Assembly (NCBI GenBank): GCA_038496445.1
Contig: JALMLS010000480.1
Location: forward strand, 62,001-126,000
Reading direction: 5' to 3'
DNA: 64,000 nucleotides
Source of the DNA: Trichosphaerium sp. ATCC 40318
Taxonomy: Eukaryota; Discosea; Flabellinia; Trichosidae
Within the stretch, counting starts at the first letter, position 1. The number at the start of each line of letters is the position of its first letter. A program made the position numbers and the translations under genes. A model generated the notes under the pieces. That model saw nothing but the letters and a program-made list of their open reading frames with translations, was not told where the DNA came from and did no database searches. Of this stretch, positions 12,207-22,409 are shown piece by piece.

Positions 12207-13011
12207 CTAAAGCGAGTTTACTAAGGAAAAGGTTAAACTGTGCCAATGAATTACGACTTACCTGAGGAAGGTATTGGACATGCATGTTCAGATTGAATAC
12301 TAACAAAAGTACCATGAAAGCCATTAGTATCATCTATAGCCATCGAAGGAGTTGCTAGATGAAGACAATTAGCGCAAACAGAAAAAAGTAGTAACTAAAC
12401 TTACTAGCACCCTTGTTACATTCTACGGTAACTGCTGTGTACTTCCCAGTATCTCCTTTGCTGTAGTAAATAAAAACACCTGAACCACCAATGAGTCCTT
12501 GCACTCCAGTAAATTTGCCTAAACAAGCCTTGAAGCGGGTTAGAATGTAACATTTTCTTGTACTAGGAAATATAAAGGAATGATAGTGTACCTGCCCTCT
12601 TGGATTGGTGTAATCATCCCATGCTTGACAAACTCCCCACGAATCCTTTCCGGTATCCTTACAAAAATATTGTAAGAAAAAAAGCGTATCACGTGCTGAT
12701 GGCGTATCAAACATTGTACGTACTAAACCACAAACGCTTGCATTATTAGAGCATATGGATACTTTATATTGATAGAAACCTTCCTACGCACGCTGTTTAG
12801 GAAAAAAGAGCCAAAAGAAACATGAAAAAGTCGTACGTACTTTGCAAAAGTTACAGTTTAGCCTGCCCAATCCTGTTAATACGGTACTTTGGAGTTTTGA
12901 TAAATCATATTCTGAGCCATCTGGAGCCTTAATGTTCCCACATTGCCCTTGGCACACGGCCAAGAGGCATACTAGTACGGTTGCGATAATACAAAGTCCT
13001 GTTGTTGTCAT
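12207..13011 (-). CDS. Secreted MRH-domain (mannose-6-phosphate receptor homology) lectin-like protein
   Basis: Five exons join in phase to 178 codons: 12837-13011, 12592-12722, 12405-12528, 12262-12354 and 12207-12220. The start at 13011 puts a signal peptide first (MTTTGLCIIATVLVCLLAVC). The mature part begins CGNIKAPDGSEYDLSKL, the usual MRH opening. It continues through VFIYYSKGD, YTAVTVECNKGA and ends with FVSIQSEHACP, the usual closing Cys-Pro. MRH domains bind mannose or mannose-6-phosphate glycans in the secretory pathway. The frame stops soon after the domain with no transmembrane segment, so the product is probably secreted or luminal. It is shorter than receptor-type relatives. A longer in-frame start at 13065 would bury the signal peptide. 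Confidence 0.75.
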
Positions 13012-13042
13012 GAAGTTGGTGTTGTTTGAATGTGTTTGTGAT

Positions 13043-13356
13043 TGACTTAACTTGCGTTTTCGCATTAACTTGGGATTTACGAGAAAGTTAAGAGATGTTG
13101 TGATTATCTAGATATCTAGATCTGGTTTTTAGTATGTCTTAAAATGGTATGCTCTACGATACCCTGAAATATATCTAGTTTTTATTGACTTGCGTTTTCG
13201 CATTAATTTGGGATTTACGAGAAAGTTACAGAGAAAGTTAAGAGATGTTGATTATCTAGTTATCTAGCTATCTAGCTATTTTTTTAGTTACTTTGAGAAA
13301 AAAAAAAAAAAGTGTAGATATCTAGATATCTGGATAATCACAACATCTCTTTACAA
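13043..13356. repeat. Tandem duplication and inverted repeat upstream of the MRH gene
   Basis: The segment TTGCGTTTTCGCATTAA...GGGATTTACGAGAAAGTTA occurs at 13051-13090 and again at 13190-13229. A 30-nt arm, AAGAGATGTTGTGATTATCT + AGATATCTAG (13088-13120), is repeated inverted at about 13325-13353 with one mismatch. Between them are ATCTAG/CTAGAT words in several copies. The first unit covers the 5' end of the MRH gene, so this may be a promoter duplication or the edge of a small mobile element. Confidence 0.8.
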
Positions 13357-13774
13357 GAGTTTTTATAGGCTCTAGTACTGTACTCTTTTTAGGATACGGT
13401 ACTGTACCCTTTTTTAGGTTAGCCACGTGATTAGTTATCTCTTGTTTATTGTTATTTACAACTTTTATGAGTAGATAGGGGGTGTATGTGTATCAAAATT
13501 GGCATTCAACATACTTTAATTCTAGAGATGTGTTATCGCGTGATAGTGTACCAGAGCGCTTGAAAAAGTCTAGCGAAGCGCAAGCGAGCCAGTTTCCGTG
13601 ATTTTTTATTAGTAGTCACCAATCTACGCGAAGCCCATGCGAGCGCAGTGCCCTTGAGTTGTCTAGGTAAACCTTGAGCGGGTCTCAAGGTTTGCCGAAA
13701 GTAGACTACACAAAAGCATAATCCACGTGATTTAACGCAGTACCTGTTGAATAGTCTTTTTTTTGAATTTGTAG

Positions 13775-14361
13775 AAAGAAATTATGTCAATGGTGAACTA
13801 GAACGAGAGCACATGCATACGGGTTTTAATTATAGTGTAATAAGCTTTTATGTAAAAGGTAAAGTAATAAGAAAGGACGAGTATTACTCAGGTAAACTGT
13901 CATCACAGAACAACTATGCCAATAATGGCAAACAAGTTGAGCGTAAGTGCTGGCATGATAATGGTAATCTGTCTTCGCAGGAGAAATATGTCAATGGTAG
14001 ACAAGAAGGAGAGTATAAACGTTGGAGTAATGATGGACAACTTGTGGAGCAGTGTAACTATGTTAATGGTAAACTAGAAGGAGAATACTGGCAGTGGTAT
14101 TCTTCAGGTGAACAACACAGCTTCCATACCTATAAAAACAATGAACTTCATGGTGCATACATAGAGTGGTATCATAATGGTTATGCACAAATGGAAGGTC
14201 ATTACATTAATGGTAAAAGAAATACTGAGAGGAGATACAAAAGAATATTTGGTGGAACGTTAGATTGGAAAATACGTGAAGAACTTTACTGTTTAGTGTT
14301 GTTGACTATCTTGGTTATTGCTGTTTCTAATGTTATTTACATTGTACTTTACAAATTTTGA
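13775..14361 (+). pseudogene. YwqK-repeat exon without its F-box exon, C-terminal membrane segment
   Basis: An open frame of about 195 codons follows an acceptor at 13774. It contains YwqK repeats (SSQEKYVNGRQEGEYKRWSN, NYVNGKLEGEYWQW, AYIEWYHNGYAQMEG). It ends with a hydrophobic helix, LVLLTILVIAVSNVIYIVLY. No ATG or F-box exon is found upstream, where sequence is AT-rich with CACGTG words. The frame is intact, so it may be the last exon of a gene with a diverged first exon, or an orphaned duplicate. A membrane helix also occurs, at the opposite end, in the YwqK gene at 51779-52978. Confidence 0.55.
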
Positions 14362-14689
14362 TAGCTTAAAAGTGCACCTATTCGAAAAGCAAGACTAAAT
14401 ACATCAAGTGTATAAGATATAATCCTTATGGTTACAGGTGTTAATATTCTACGACCATAGTTTTCAATCACTTGGCACTCGAGGTGCCGTAATACTTTGA
14501 TAGATGACCAATATGGAGTGTAAGAATAATCCAGTACTAGATAGCTTGTATAAATTGCTCTTTTGAGGCATTACGACAAATTACAGTGTAAAATAAAAGA
14601 TAAGTAGGTGGTGCGTTGTCCATAATTAAATTTCCAACGGATATAAAACAAAAAGTATGTCAACATCCTTACCATCTAAATATAGCCAA

Positions 14690-14985
14690 GGCATGTGAAG
14701 ACTCAGTCTTTTGAAAACATGTAAGAGATTTTTTGATAGCATGAACACCTGAAAGTCATTTCAAACCATCATCTGTAATATAACCACAAGTACTAAAATC
14801 AATAGTATGAACACCTGAAAGTGATTTTAGACCTTCATCTTTAACAGCATAATAATTTCGAACATTGATAGTATGAACACCTGCTAGGTATTTAATATTG
14901 TCAGTACAAAACACCTTTACAAGCACTGATGTCAATAGTATGAACACCAGCAAACTGTTTTGCTATACTAACCTTTTTATCGAAA
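14690..14985 (-). pseudogene. Fragment of the F-box/LRR family (GVHTI repeats)
   Basis: The minus strand reads leucine-rich repeat units of the same type as the intact gene at 49975-50982: LAGVHTINVRNYYAVKDEGL, then SLSGVHTIDFSTCGYITDDG. A TGA follows, and one more unit (LSGVHAI) continues beyond the stop. There is no F-box and no start. It is a decayed piece of a family member. Confidence 0.75.
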
Positions 14986-15009
14986 ATCCGTGTCAGAATT
15001 CACAGAGTA

Positions 15010-15345
15010 GCGCTAAAGATGCAAAGTGAGGAAACTTCCCAGAATGTGAACAGGGTCTAAGAGAAGAAGTAACAATAGATGATGATGAAAATGACAATGT
15101 CTGGTGTATGTGAAAAACACAATTTAACTATTCTCTTATGGTATTTTTATTTGTCCTATTCAATCTCTACTTTTCACAACTGTGTTAAGTTATGAGCAAT
15201 GATGAACTCAACAATGGGATTGTTGGTATCCTTTTTATATCGCAAATCTGGGTTAATTCTGGAGCCACTGCAAGATAAAATTAAACCTATTAGAGCTGAA
15301 GATGCAAAGGGAAGAAATGTAGCAGAATGGAAACAGGGTACTTTG
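15010..15345 (+). other. Two degenerate copies of an unknown coding-like segment
   Basis: About 45 nt at 15010-15055 (GCTAAAGATGCAAAG...GTGAACAGGG) recurs at 15295-15338 (GCTGAAGATGCAAAG...GGAAACAGGG). The second copy reads AEDAKGRNVAEWKQG in an open frame; the first carries a stop. A DDDEND acidic stretch with a donor follows the first copy. No family is recognised. It appears to be remnants of a tandemly duplicated exon. Confidence 0.4.
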
Positions 15346-15527
15346 TTGTTTATTATATCCTTCAATATTGACAGTCTTGTTTGGTCCAACCAAGCGCTTG
15401 TAAATGTTCCACTTGTTCATTCAAAAAAAAAAGAGTTTGTGTTGTATTAAAATTGTTTTATAAAGTGAAGCAGTAGTTGGCTTGTTTTTTTTACGTTCAT
15501 ACGTTTATAACCCATGAAGGTCCATGA

Positions 15528-16943
15528 TCAGAAACTTTCCATATTTCTGAGAATTCTCATTGGGGTTGTAAGGATACTTGATATTCTTCGTTTCATTTCT
15601 TCCTTCTCTGATTCCAGATGCCAGCAGCGTTCTTTTAGTTCTTGGAGTTGAAGTATTAATTCAGCTGTATCAATACTAGCACCCAAGGGATCGTGTTCCA
15701 TTGGGTCAAACTGTTCATGACGATTTTCATTTAAGGCCATGTAGTGATCGCGCGTACTTTGTTGTAAAGTAGCATTGGAGGAGTAAGGAAAGTTGTCTTC
15801 ATTACTGAACTTAGTGAACGGATGGCAATGGTCATACATATCAAGTGCACTTTGCTGTTCAGGAACATTGCCTTCATCACTGAACTGAGTGAACTGATGG
15901 TAATGGTCATTGGGTGTCATGTTATGGTTGAAATTGTTTTGGAAAGTGTTGTGGTTAGATGTACTATGTTCGAAACTGTTACAAGGTTGTTGAGAAACTT
16001 GTAGCTCTTGCATTGGTATTGTTGTATCGTCGTTAAGTTGATATTCAACAAATACTCTGTTATAAGCATCGACATCATTCATGTGGTCGTGTGATTGATG
16101 GGGCTGTTGGTACACTTGTAGCTCTTGCATTGGTATTGTTGTATCGTCGTTAAGTTGATGTTCAACAAATACTCTATTGTAAGCATCTACATCATTCATG
16201 TGTTCATCTGTTTGATTTGGTTGTTGGTACACTTGTAGCTCTTGTATTGGTATTATTGTATTGTCATCAAGTTGAGGGTTAAAAAACACCCTGTTATAAG
16301 TATCGACGTCATTCACGTTATCAACCTGGAGTATGGATTCATCAATGTACTCAACATGTGAGAATCCTAGACCAAAAAGTAAGCACAATATGACAGCGAG
16401 TGAATGGTAAAAGTTTGGTACCCAACAATTTGTAATGTTTAATGTTTGCGTATTGTGAAACTACGTATGGCAAAGACATGTAAGGACCGTATGGGTGATA
16501 TATAACAAACTCAGTCATTTCTGTTCTGCCGAATACACGCTTTTTGAATGCCATTCTCTTTTTCTATCACATGTTTCAGTGTTTTGTTTTTCCTGTGAAC
16601 GTACCTTGAGAGTAGAACGTATACAAAAGTCATATGCGTTTCTAACAGTTGAAGCAACACTCTTTCCATGATTTAACAATGCTTGAGTACTTTGTTGATC
16701 GAGATAAACAAGCCATCCATTCATCGTCTTGCCTGAAACGAAGTGAACCTAAAACACAATGTGAGAATAAAGAATCAAGAATAAATAGAAAGAAGAGCCC
16801 ATACAGTACATGGTCTTGAAAGAGATGCATTTGGTAAAGCAAGTGTGAGGAAGTGTTGTAATAGAGTCATGTGTCTGGACATTATTGATCGTAATATTTT
16901 CTAATGTGTCACGTGATAACCCGCATTCAGAGAAATTCCTCAA
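15528..16943 (-). CDS. Palindrome gene, copy A (unknown family, repeat-rich acidic protein)
   Basis: Exons on the minus strand: about 16805-16943, 16605-16732, 16422-16563 and 15528-16366, joined at phases 1, 0 and 1. The same joins keep the frame in copy B, which supports them. The 5' end is not resolved: no in-frame ATG precedes the first exon. Order in the product: a Cys-containing segment (CFTKCISFKTMYC); a core NGWLVYLDQQSTQALLNHGK with RNAYDFCIRST; a very basic stretch KKKRMAFKKRVFG; EFVIYHPYGP; then three repeats of about 45 residues (DAYNRVFVEHQL..D.TIPMQELQVYQQP); and a C-terminal coiled coil (LQELKERCWHLESEKEEMKR). A short compact domain, a basic patch and an acidic/Gln-rich tail suggest a DNA-binding regulator, but no known family is recognised. 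Confidence 0.6.
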
Positions 16944-18010
16944 AAATCTTCGTCTTTTTTGCCCATTTATTTGTGCTTATGGACACATGCTATACGTTTA
17001 GGTTTTACGTACGAAAGTTTGGTAAACGGCATTGCCTGGCGTTACATTGACGCCAAAAAAAATCACGTGTAGTACTCTATAGTTATTGATATATAGCAAC
17101 AGAAACCTTTTTAAATATCTCTGATGTTTACTAAAAAAAATCTCACCAAATTGAGATTATTCAATGGTGGAATACTCGCTTATGGAAATATGTACACATT
17201 GTAAATCCTAATAGGAGCCAGTCTACTTTGGTTATGCAAAACATAATGAAAAGGGGAGCGAAGAAGTTGTCTACACAACTTAAAATTAATGTAGTTTTTT
17301 GGCAATAAGTATTTAAAGCCATTTTTTCTCCTCTTGTTCGAAAACTCTTTTGTAACAACAGATTTAAATAATCACGTGACTACCTTGGCAAACTGCTTAG
17401 TAACAACTTTTTTAACCTCAATTGCGTTTGCTAAAGCCTTTCTACCATGACATACTGTCTGAGTGCTACAATATAGTTTGAACCATCCGTGTTACTACTA
17501 GGAGTAAAAATAGATTAAAATGATGACGCTATTGCCAAAAAACTACAATTGCTTGTTTAAGTCTTGTACACAACTCCCTCGCTACCCTTTCACTACAATT
17601 GGCATCTATCAATACATAGAGTGTGTAAACTGAATTCGTATTAGGATTTGAAGTGAGCGCAGCATATAATTTCCTTAACTTTCTTTGAAAAATATTTGAA
17701 CTATCTGTGAGCTGCTTAAAACAGCCTTCTACATTCCTCATATATCTCTCTATACTCCAATAATATCCTCACGTGTATTAGGGGTTATGGTCGTTAATTT
17801 TACGTCAATATCACGCCACCAAAGCTGTATTGTGTACTACTTTCGCGTTTGCCAACAAAAATGTATATCAGGCCTGTGTTAGCGCAATAAAGACTATAAG
17901 AGTTAACGTCGTTTTGTTTGATTCTCTGAATGTGGGTTATCACGTGACACATTAGAAAATATTACGATCAAAAATGTCCAGACACATGACTCTATTACAA
18001 CACTTCCTCA
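16853..18010. repeat. Centre of a gene-scale inverted repeat
   Basis: Sequence at 16853-16935 (AGAGTCATGTGTCTGGACAT to ACGTGATAACCCGCATTCAG) reappears inverted at 17922-18010. Within the spacer, 17269-17307 and 17529-17575 are also inverted relatives (both contain GTAGTTTTTTGGCAATA). All pairs are symmetrical about roughly 17425. The arms therefore extend from about 15.5 to 19.15 kb and include both genes. The spacer has diverged much more than the genes. Confidence 0.85.
17378..17741 (-). pseudogene. Diverged third relative of the palindrome gene
   Basis: Minus-strand 17491-17378 reads HGWFKLYCSTQTVCHGRKAL ANAIEVKKV before a GTAGTC donor. This aligns with the core NGWLVYLDQQSTQALLNHGK of copies A and B. 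Stops lie just upstream of it. Farther upstream, 17529-17741 is a 70-codon frame beginning with ATG (ERVARELCTRLKQAI near its end). Part of it also has an inverted shadow at 17260-17300. It appears to be an older member trapped in the spacer. Confidence 0.5.
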
Positions 18011-19152
18011 CAATTGCTTTGCCAAATGCATCTCTTTCAAGACCATGTACTGTATGGCTCTTCTTTCTAGTTATTCTCGAGTTCTGTGCATTCTCAATAA
18101 TTGTTTAGGTTCACTTTGTTTCAGGCAATATAATGAATGGATGGCTTGTTTATCTCGATCAACAAAGTACTCAAGTATTGTTAAATCATGGAAAAAGTGT
18201 TGCTTCAACTGTTAGAAATGCATATGACTTTTGTATACGTTCTACTATAACTGTATGTTCACAAAAAAACCTCACAAACATTAATGGTTTTAGAAAAAGA
18301 GAATGGCATTCAGAAAGCGTGTATTCGGCGGAGTAAGGATGAATGAATTTGTTATATATCACCCATATGGTCCTAACATGTCTGCACCATACCTCGCTTC
18401 ACAATACGCAAACATTAAACATTACAAATTGTCAGGTAACAAACTTTTACAGTACTTCACTCGCTGTCAGTTTGTGCTTACTTTTTGGTCTAGGATTCTC
18501 ACATGTTGAGTACATTGATGAACCCATAGTACAGGTTGATAACATGGACGACATCGATACTTATAACAGGGTGTTTTTTAACCCTCAACTTGATGACAAT
18601 ATAACAATACCAATACGAGAGCTACAAGTGTCCCAACAGCAAACTGGTGAACACATGAATGACGTCAATCCTTACAATAGCTTCTTTTTTGACCCTCTTG
18701 ATAACTATACAACAACTGCAATACGAGAGCTACAAGTGTACCAACAACCTTATCAAACAGATGAACACATGAATGACGTCAATCCTTATAACATAGTCTG
18801 TTGTAACCCTCAACTTGATGACGATACAATAATACCAATGCAAGAGCTAAAAGTGTCTCAACAGCCTTATGACACTGTTGAATATAATGCATCTCAATAC
18901 AACGCTTTCCAAAACGATTTCAACCATAACATGACACTCAATGACCATTACCATCAGTTCACTCAGTTCAGCGATGAAGGCAATGTTCCTGAACAGCAAA
19001 GTGCACTTGACTATGACAGTAGTGATACATTTGAGTACATGATGGTTCAACTTCAACAACTAGACGAACGGTGCCTACAGCTGAAGTCAGTGCCTTACAA
19101 TCCTAAATACGAAACTGTTTTTGATCCAGACTTAATGTGTATGAACTTGTGA
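17935..19152 (+). CDS. Palindrome gene, copy B
   Basis: Exons: about 17935-18051, 18125-18252, 18294-18435 and 18494-19152, with the same phases as copy A. The core (NGWLVYLDQQSTQVLLNHGK, RNAYDFCIRST), the basic stretch (KKRMAFRKRVFGG) and EFVIYHPYGP are strongly conserved, mostly with conservative changes, which implies selection after duplication. The repeats (MNDVNPYN..., TIPIRELQVSQQ) differ in number and spacing. The C terminus lacks most of the coiled coil of copy A and ends PDLMCMNL. As in copy A, the initiating exon is not identified; a stop lies upstream of the first conserved exon in the same frame. Confidence 0.6.
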
Positions 19153-19705
19153 TTGTACAAACCCAATTCATTGCTCACAATATAAACAATTTTAATAGAA
19201 GTGAACTAACTATATGATGATAGCATCAAATAAACACACCTTGGGCATATCTTGGCAAAAATATTATTGATCTGAAACAGTGTATTTTAGACTATTAATA
19301 AATCCATTTTCGATTTAGATTCTTTTGAGAATGCTTGCAACAGTGAGTACCATTGTTCGAACACTTCTTTAGTAAGTTGGCCTAGTATACTAGTTGTACC
19401 TATACCCAGTACATGAAATTCTATTAATATTCAGTAGTTTGTCTATACAGCTACAATTAGTACATGGTTCGTGTAACCATTGGCTTCGAACAGAAATGAT
19501 TCAATAACGAACTGTCTTGTTACATTACTTTGTACTGTTTACGGGTACTCAAACACTGTCAAAACTGACTCATCTAAATACTGTGGGAAAGCATCGCTTC
19601 TAAGAGTGTAAATAAAATAAGAGTTTAGCTAGCTTTGATTTTTGATTTTATTAGTCTATACATGAACGTCAATGAACTCCAATTACCTCAAAAAGAGAAC
19701 CCAAC
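19153..19705. other. Intergenic, nothing recognised
   Basis: AT-rich sequence with no coding or RNA signal seen, between palindrome copy B and the tRNA-like element. Confidence 0.4.
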
Positions 19706-19711
19706 TAGTGC

Positions 19712-19811
19712 TGGGCGTCCAAACACAGGGATCGAACCTGCTTGACAGAATGAATCTTTAACAGAACGGCAGCGCTTATGCCAAAGGCATTACGTTCCTC
19801 TGCTACCAACA
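19712..19811 (-). repeat. tRNA-like (pol III promoter) element, possible SINE
   Basis: The minus strand contains TGGCATAAGCG, which fits a tRNA A box. About 40 nt later it contains CAGGTTCGATCCCTG, a complete T-arm with a perfect B box (GGTTCGATCCC). The would-be acceptor ends (GTTTGGA and the bases before TGGC) do not pair, so this is not a functional tRNA. It lies just beyond the 3' end of the LINE fragment in the same orientation, as expected for a tRNA-derived SINE or a tRNA pseudogene. Confidence 0.55.
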
Positions 19812-19840
19812 ATATGAGGTACTGACCCTCACGCCCTTTC

Positions 19841-20060
19841 ATTAATTCTATCATTACCTTTCAATCTACTATGTATAGCTTGTTTTCAATCTATTTTATC
19901 ACCTAATCAGCAACATACATACTGACCCGCTACACCCCCTTAATTCTATCATTACCTTTCAATCTACTATGTAAGTTGCTGACTCATTTACCCTATAGCT
20001 TGTTTTCAATCTATTTTATCACCTAATCAGCAACATACATACTGACCCGCTACACCCCTT
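19841..20060 (-). repeat. Tandem duplication at the LINE 3' end
   Basis: Two consecutive units (about 19841-19939 and 19940-20059) share AATTCTATCATTACCTTTC and the following 80 nt. Each includes the last codons of the LINE frame (GSVCMLLIR stop, read on the minus strand). The upstream unit has 24 extra nt (AGTTGCTGACTCATTTACCC). Short tandem copies of the 3' end are known in several LINE lineages. Confidence 0.85.
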
Positions 20061-21632
20061 CACATAGGTTAAATTTACAATTGTACAAGTGTTAATAGTA
20101 AGGAAGGGCCGACCGCCTAACCTCACTTTGGTAAAAACCAATTTTGATGAAAGTCTAGTTGATATCTTAACCAATAAAGCCATTTGAGAAAGAATGTAAA
20201 ATCCTTCACCATGACGAGCTCGGTTGTAGAGTTTCCAACACCATTTGATGAGAATGCCCAGAACCACAAGGTTCCTTTCAGTAAGCACAATGGCATTGTG
20301 TATAGTGTGTGAGTTATAAGAAAAAGTATAGCCAAGGGAATGTTTAGTGATGCGTATAACATAAGCCGCAGGCGACCAAAACAAGATGTATGAGATTCGG
20401 TCTTGTGTTGCATCATAGGCACAAGGTAGAAATCTCAAAATGGATTTGAGTAGGTAGTCCCTAACTAGAGGAGCACATTTAAGTTTGGGATGCTTGAAAA
20501 TGTGAGGGAAAGTTTTGTAAAGTTTTTTATGGGTAGAAAGCATTCGAGAAATTGTAGTTGTGTCAACTTTACGGACAAAATTAAAGTGGTAGAGGTCAGA
20601 AGAGGTGCGTGGTAACTTAATTTTGTGCTCGACAAAAAGGCGCTCCAACTCTGAGAGTGTTTTACCTCTGAAACGTTGGTTAATTTTAATCCATGCTTTT
20701 TTGCATGTGGTGTAATGATAGGAGGCCGCCAGTCCCGACCAGAGGCCTCCACCTTCATCGCCACCTGCATATTGATGCCAAAGGTTCCATTGACTATGGT
20801 ACACCTGAGAACCATAGTCAAAGAGGAACACCTCCCAAACACGTGCGAGTAGAGCTTGATTATACCTGGCAGGGCAACCAAACCTAAACCACAAGCTTTG
20901 AGAGGGTTAAAATAACGACTAGCTACACGACGCATAGACAATTGATTATTGAAGAGTGTAGCAGCCGCATACCGTATAGATCTCACTTGCGTGGGATGAA
21001 TACTAATAAAGCGAAAGTAATAAGTAAAAAGAGGCAGCGCATAGGCTGTATAAATTGTTTTCTTAGAAATTAGAGTACGTGCCAGGTAGCGCCAACGACA
21101 AACTCGCTTCAATAACGTCAGAGGCATAGTTAGCCACTCCTTCATCAGCTCGGAAGTAAATACCTAGGTACTTTACCTCGTCCGTGTTTTGAAAGGCGGG
21201 CGTCTTGAGATTACTAATACTGAAGCACTTAGAGGGATTAGCTATAAGGCCTACGGTGTGTTCAGCAGCTCTAAGAACCGCTTTGAAGTTAATTGCGTCC
21301 TGTGGGCAAGAACACAATCCAGCAATATCATCCGCAAAAGCAAGGGAGGTGATACGTGTTTCACGTTACACCTTGGTTTATTTCTTGCACACGGGCCAAT
21401 ATAGGCTCCATGCACAAGACAAAGAGAGTAGGAGAGAGAGGATCACCTTGTTTGACTCCTCTCTGCACCTCAAAGGGGTTACTTAGCTGGCAGTTAGCCA
21501 GCACTTGAAATGTAGAAGACTGTAAGCATGCCATGACCATTTTGGCAAAAACAATTGGGATTTTAAGATGTGCCAGTTGAATAGCTATATGAGCAACAGA
21601 ATCAAAAGCTTTTTGAAAATCCAGTTTAGCTT
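20019..21632 (-). mobile_element. 5'-truncated, frameshifted non-LTR retrotransposon (LINE) reverse transcriptase
   Basis: Reading down the minus strand: LDFQKAFDSVAHIAI (RT motif A), RGVKQGDPLSPTLFVLCMEP (motif B), LAFADDIAGLCS (catalytic FADD, motif C), NPSKCFSISN and EVKYLGIYF. These are followed by a thumb/C-terminal region (KTIYTAYALPLFTYYF, YNQALLARVWEVF) ending at 20019. The frame changes near 21360, 21120 and 20880, so the copy is dead. The 5' end is missing: the element starts abruptly at about 21632, one residue before motif A. There is no recognisable endonuclease. The order matches L1/Tad-type elements, but the clade cannot be decided. Confidence 0.9.
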
Positions 21633-21845
21633 GCTATGACATCAGACATTGTACTTTTCCTCAAGGCAGCATTAACAAAGCACCAATATTTGGTACTCCT
21701 ACAAGTATATAATCACAGCCTACTGATACGCAGGATGCTCTTGAGCAAGGTAAACCAGTCGACTGCAAAGGTTCCACTCTGTTATACACGTGGAGAGGAA
21801 GAGGCGGGTATTAGTTTGTGTTTTGACACTTATAAGCAAGAGGCA

Positions 21846-21990
21846 AAGAGGACTAATTTGCTGCGAGTTTTCTTTGTCAAATGTCGACTTCTACTTAAAC
21901 GTTTCCGCCTCTGTATGAGCTTTACGTGCGTAGAAGAGCCAAGTTCGACTAGTTGTATGCGTTTCAGGAAATCAAAAAGCGGAAAACAGT
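21846..21990. repeat. Diverged third copy of repeat R1
   Basis: The words TTTGTCAAATGTCGACTTCT, CTTAAACGTTTCCGCCTCTG and CGTAGAAGAGCCAAGTTCG follow the order of 780-870 (AAGAAATGTAGCCTTCC, TTAAACCTTTCTGCTTGTG, CGTAGGAGAGCCAAGTTCG). It lies about 200 nt beyond the truncated 5' end of the LINE. Confidence 0.6.
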
Positions 21991-22121
21991 GCGAGTGGGT
22001 CTACAATCTAGACAATAGCATTTTGAGACTAGTTAAGTTGATGTAGCAGTATATTTTGTACTCCTTTGTGCGGAGGTGAACAGTTACAAGTAAAAAAGGG
22101 CTTTAATGCGGTAGATACGGT

Positions 22122-22364
22122 TTAACACGGCCAATATCCTCTTAGACAACAAAAACCAGGACGGTATACTTTTCTACTACCATGCGTGCAACAATAGTTG
22201 CGCCATCTGTAGCTACATCCTCGCTTGCTTATAGTAGCGCCGCTTTCTTTTTCTTCTACAGCGTGTTTTCGTTCTTGAATAGAACGCCTTGTACTTCCTC
22301 TAGCGTATGCAGTAGTAACAGCAATAATTACTACAAGTAAAAGGAGGGTTGTTGCAGCCTTCAT
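22122..22364 (-). CDS. Small secreted cysteine-rich peptide precursor with KR processing site
   Basis: An 80-codon single-exon frame. Signal peptide: MKAATTLLLLVVIIAVTTAYA. A polar pro-region follows (ERKHAVEEKESGA), ending in ISKR, a typical Kex2/furin dibasic site. The last 32 residues start GCSY and hold six cysteines in the pattern C-x7-CC-x12-CC-x6-C, ending at the final codon. They are strongly basic and aromatic (RWRNYCC, CLRGYWPC). Signal, pro-region, dibasic cleavage and a disulfide-rich mature peptide is the layout of secreted defensin-like, pheromone-like or toxin-like peptides. No specific family is recognised and activity is unknown. A longer in-frame start exists at 22409, but the start at 22364 gives the clean signal peptide. 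Confidence 0.75.
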   Translation of the reverse strand: MKAATTLLLLVVIIAVTTAYARGSTRRSIQERKHAVEEKESGATISKRGCSYRWRNYCCTHGSRKVYRPGFCCLRGYWPC

Positions 22365-22409
22365 CTTGATACGGCAGTGAATCCCTTTTTTAGAATTCCC
22401 CGAACTCAA

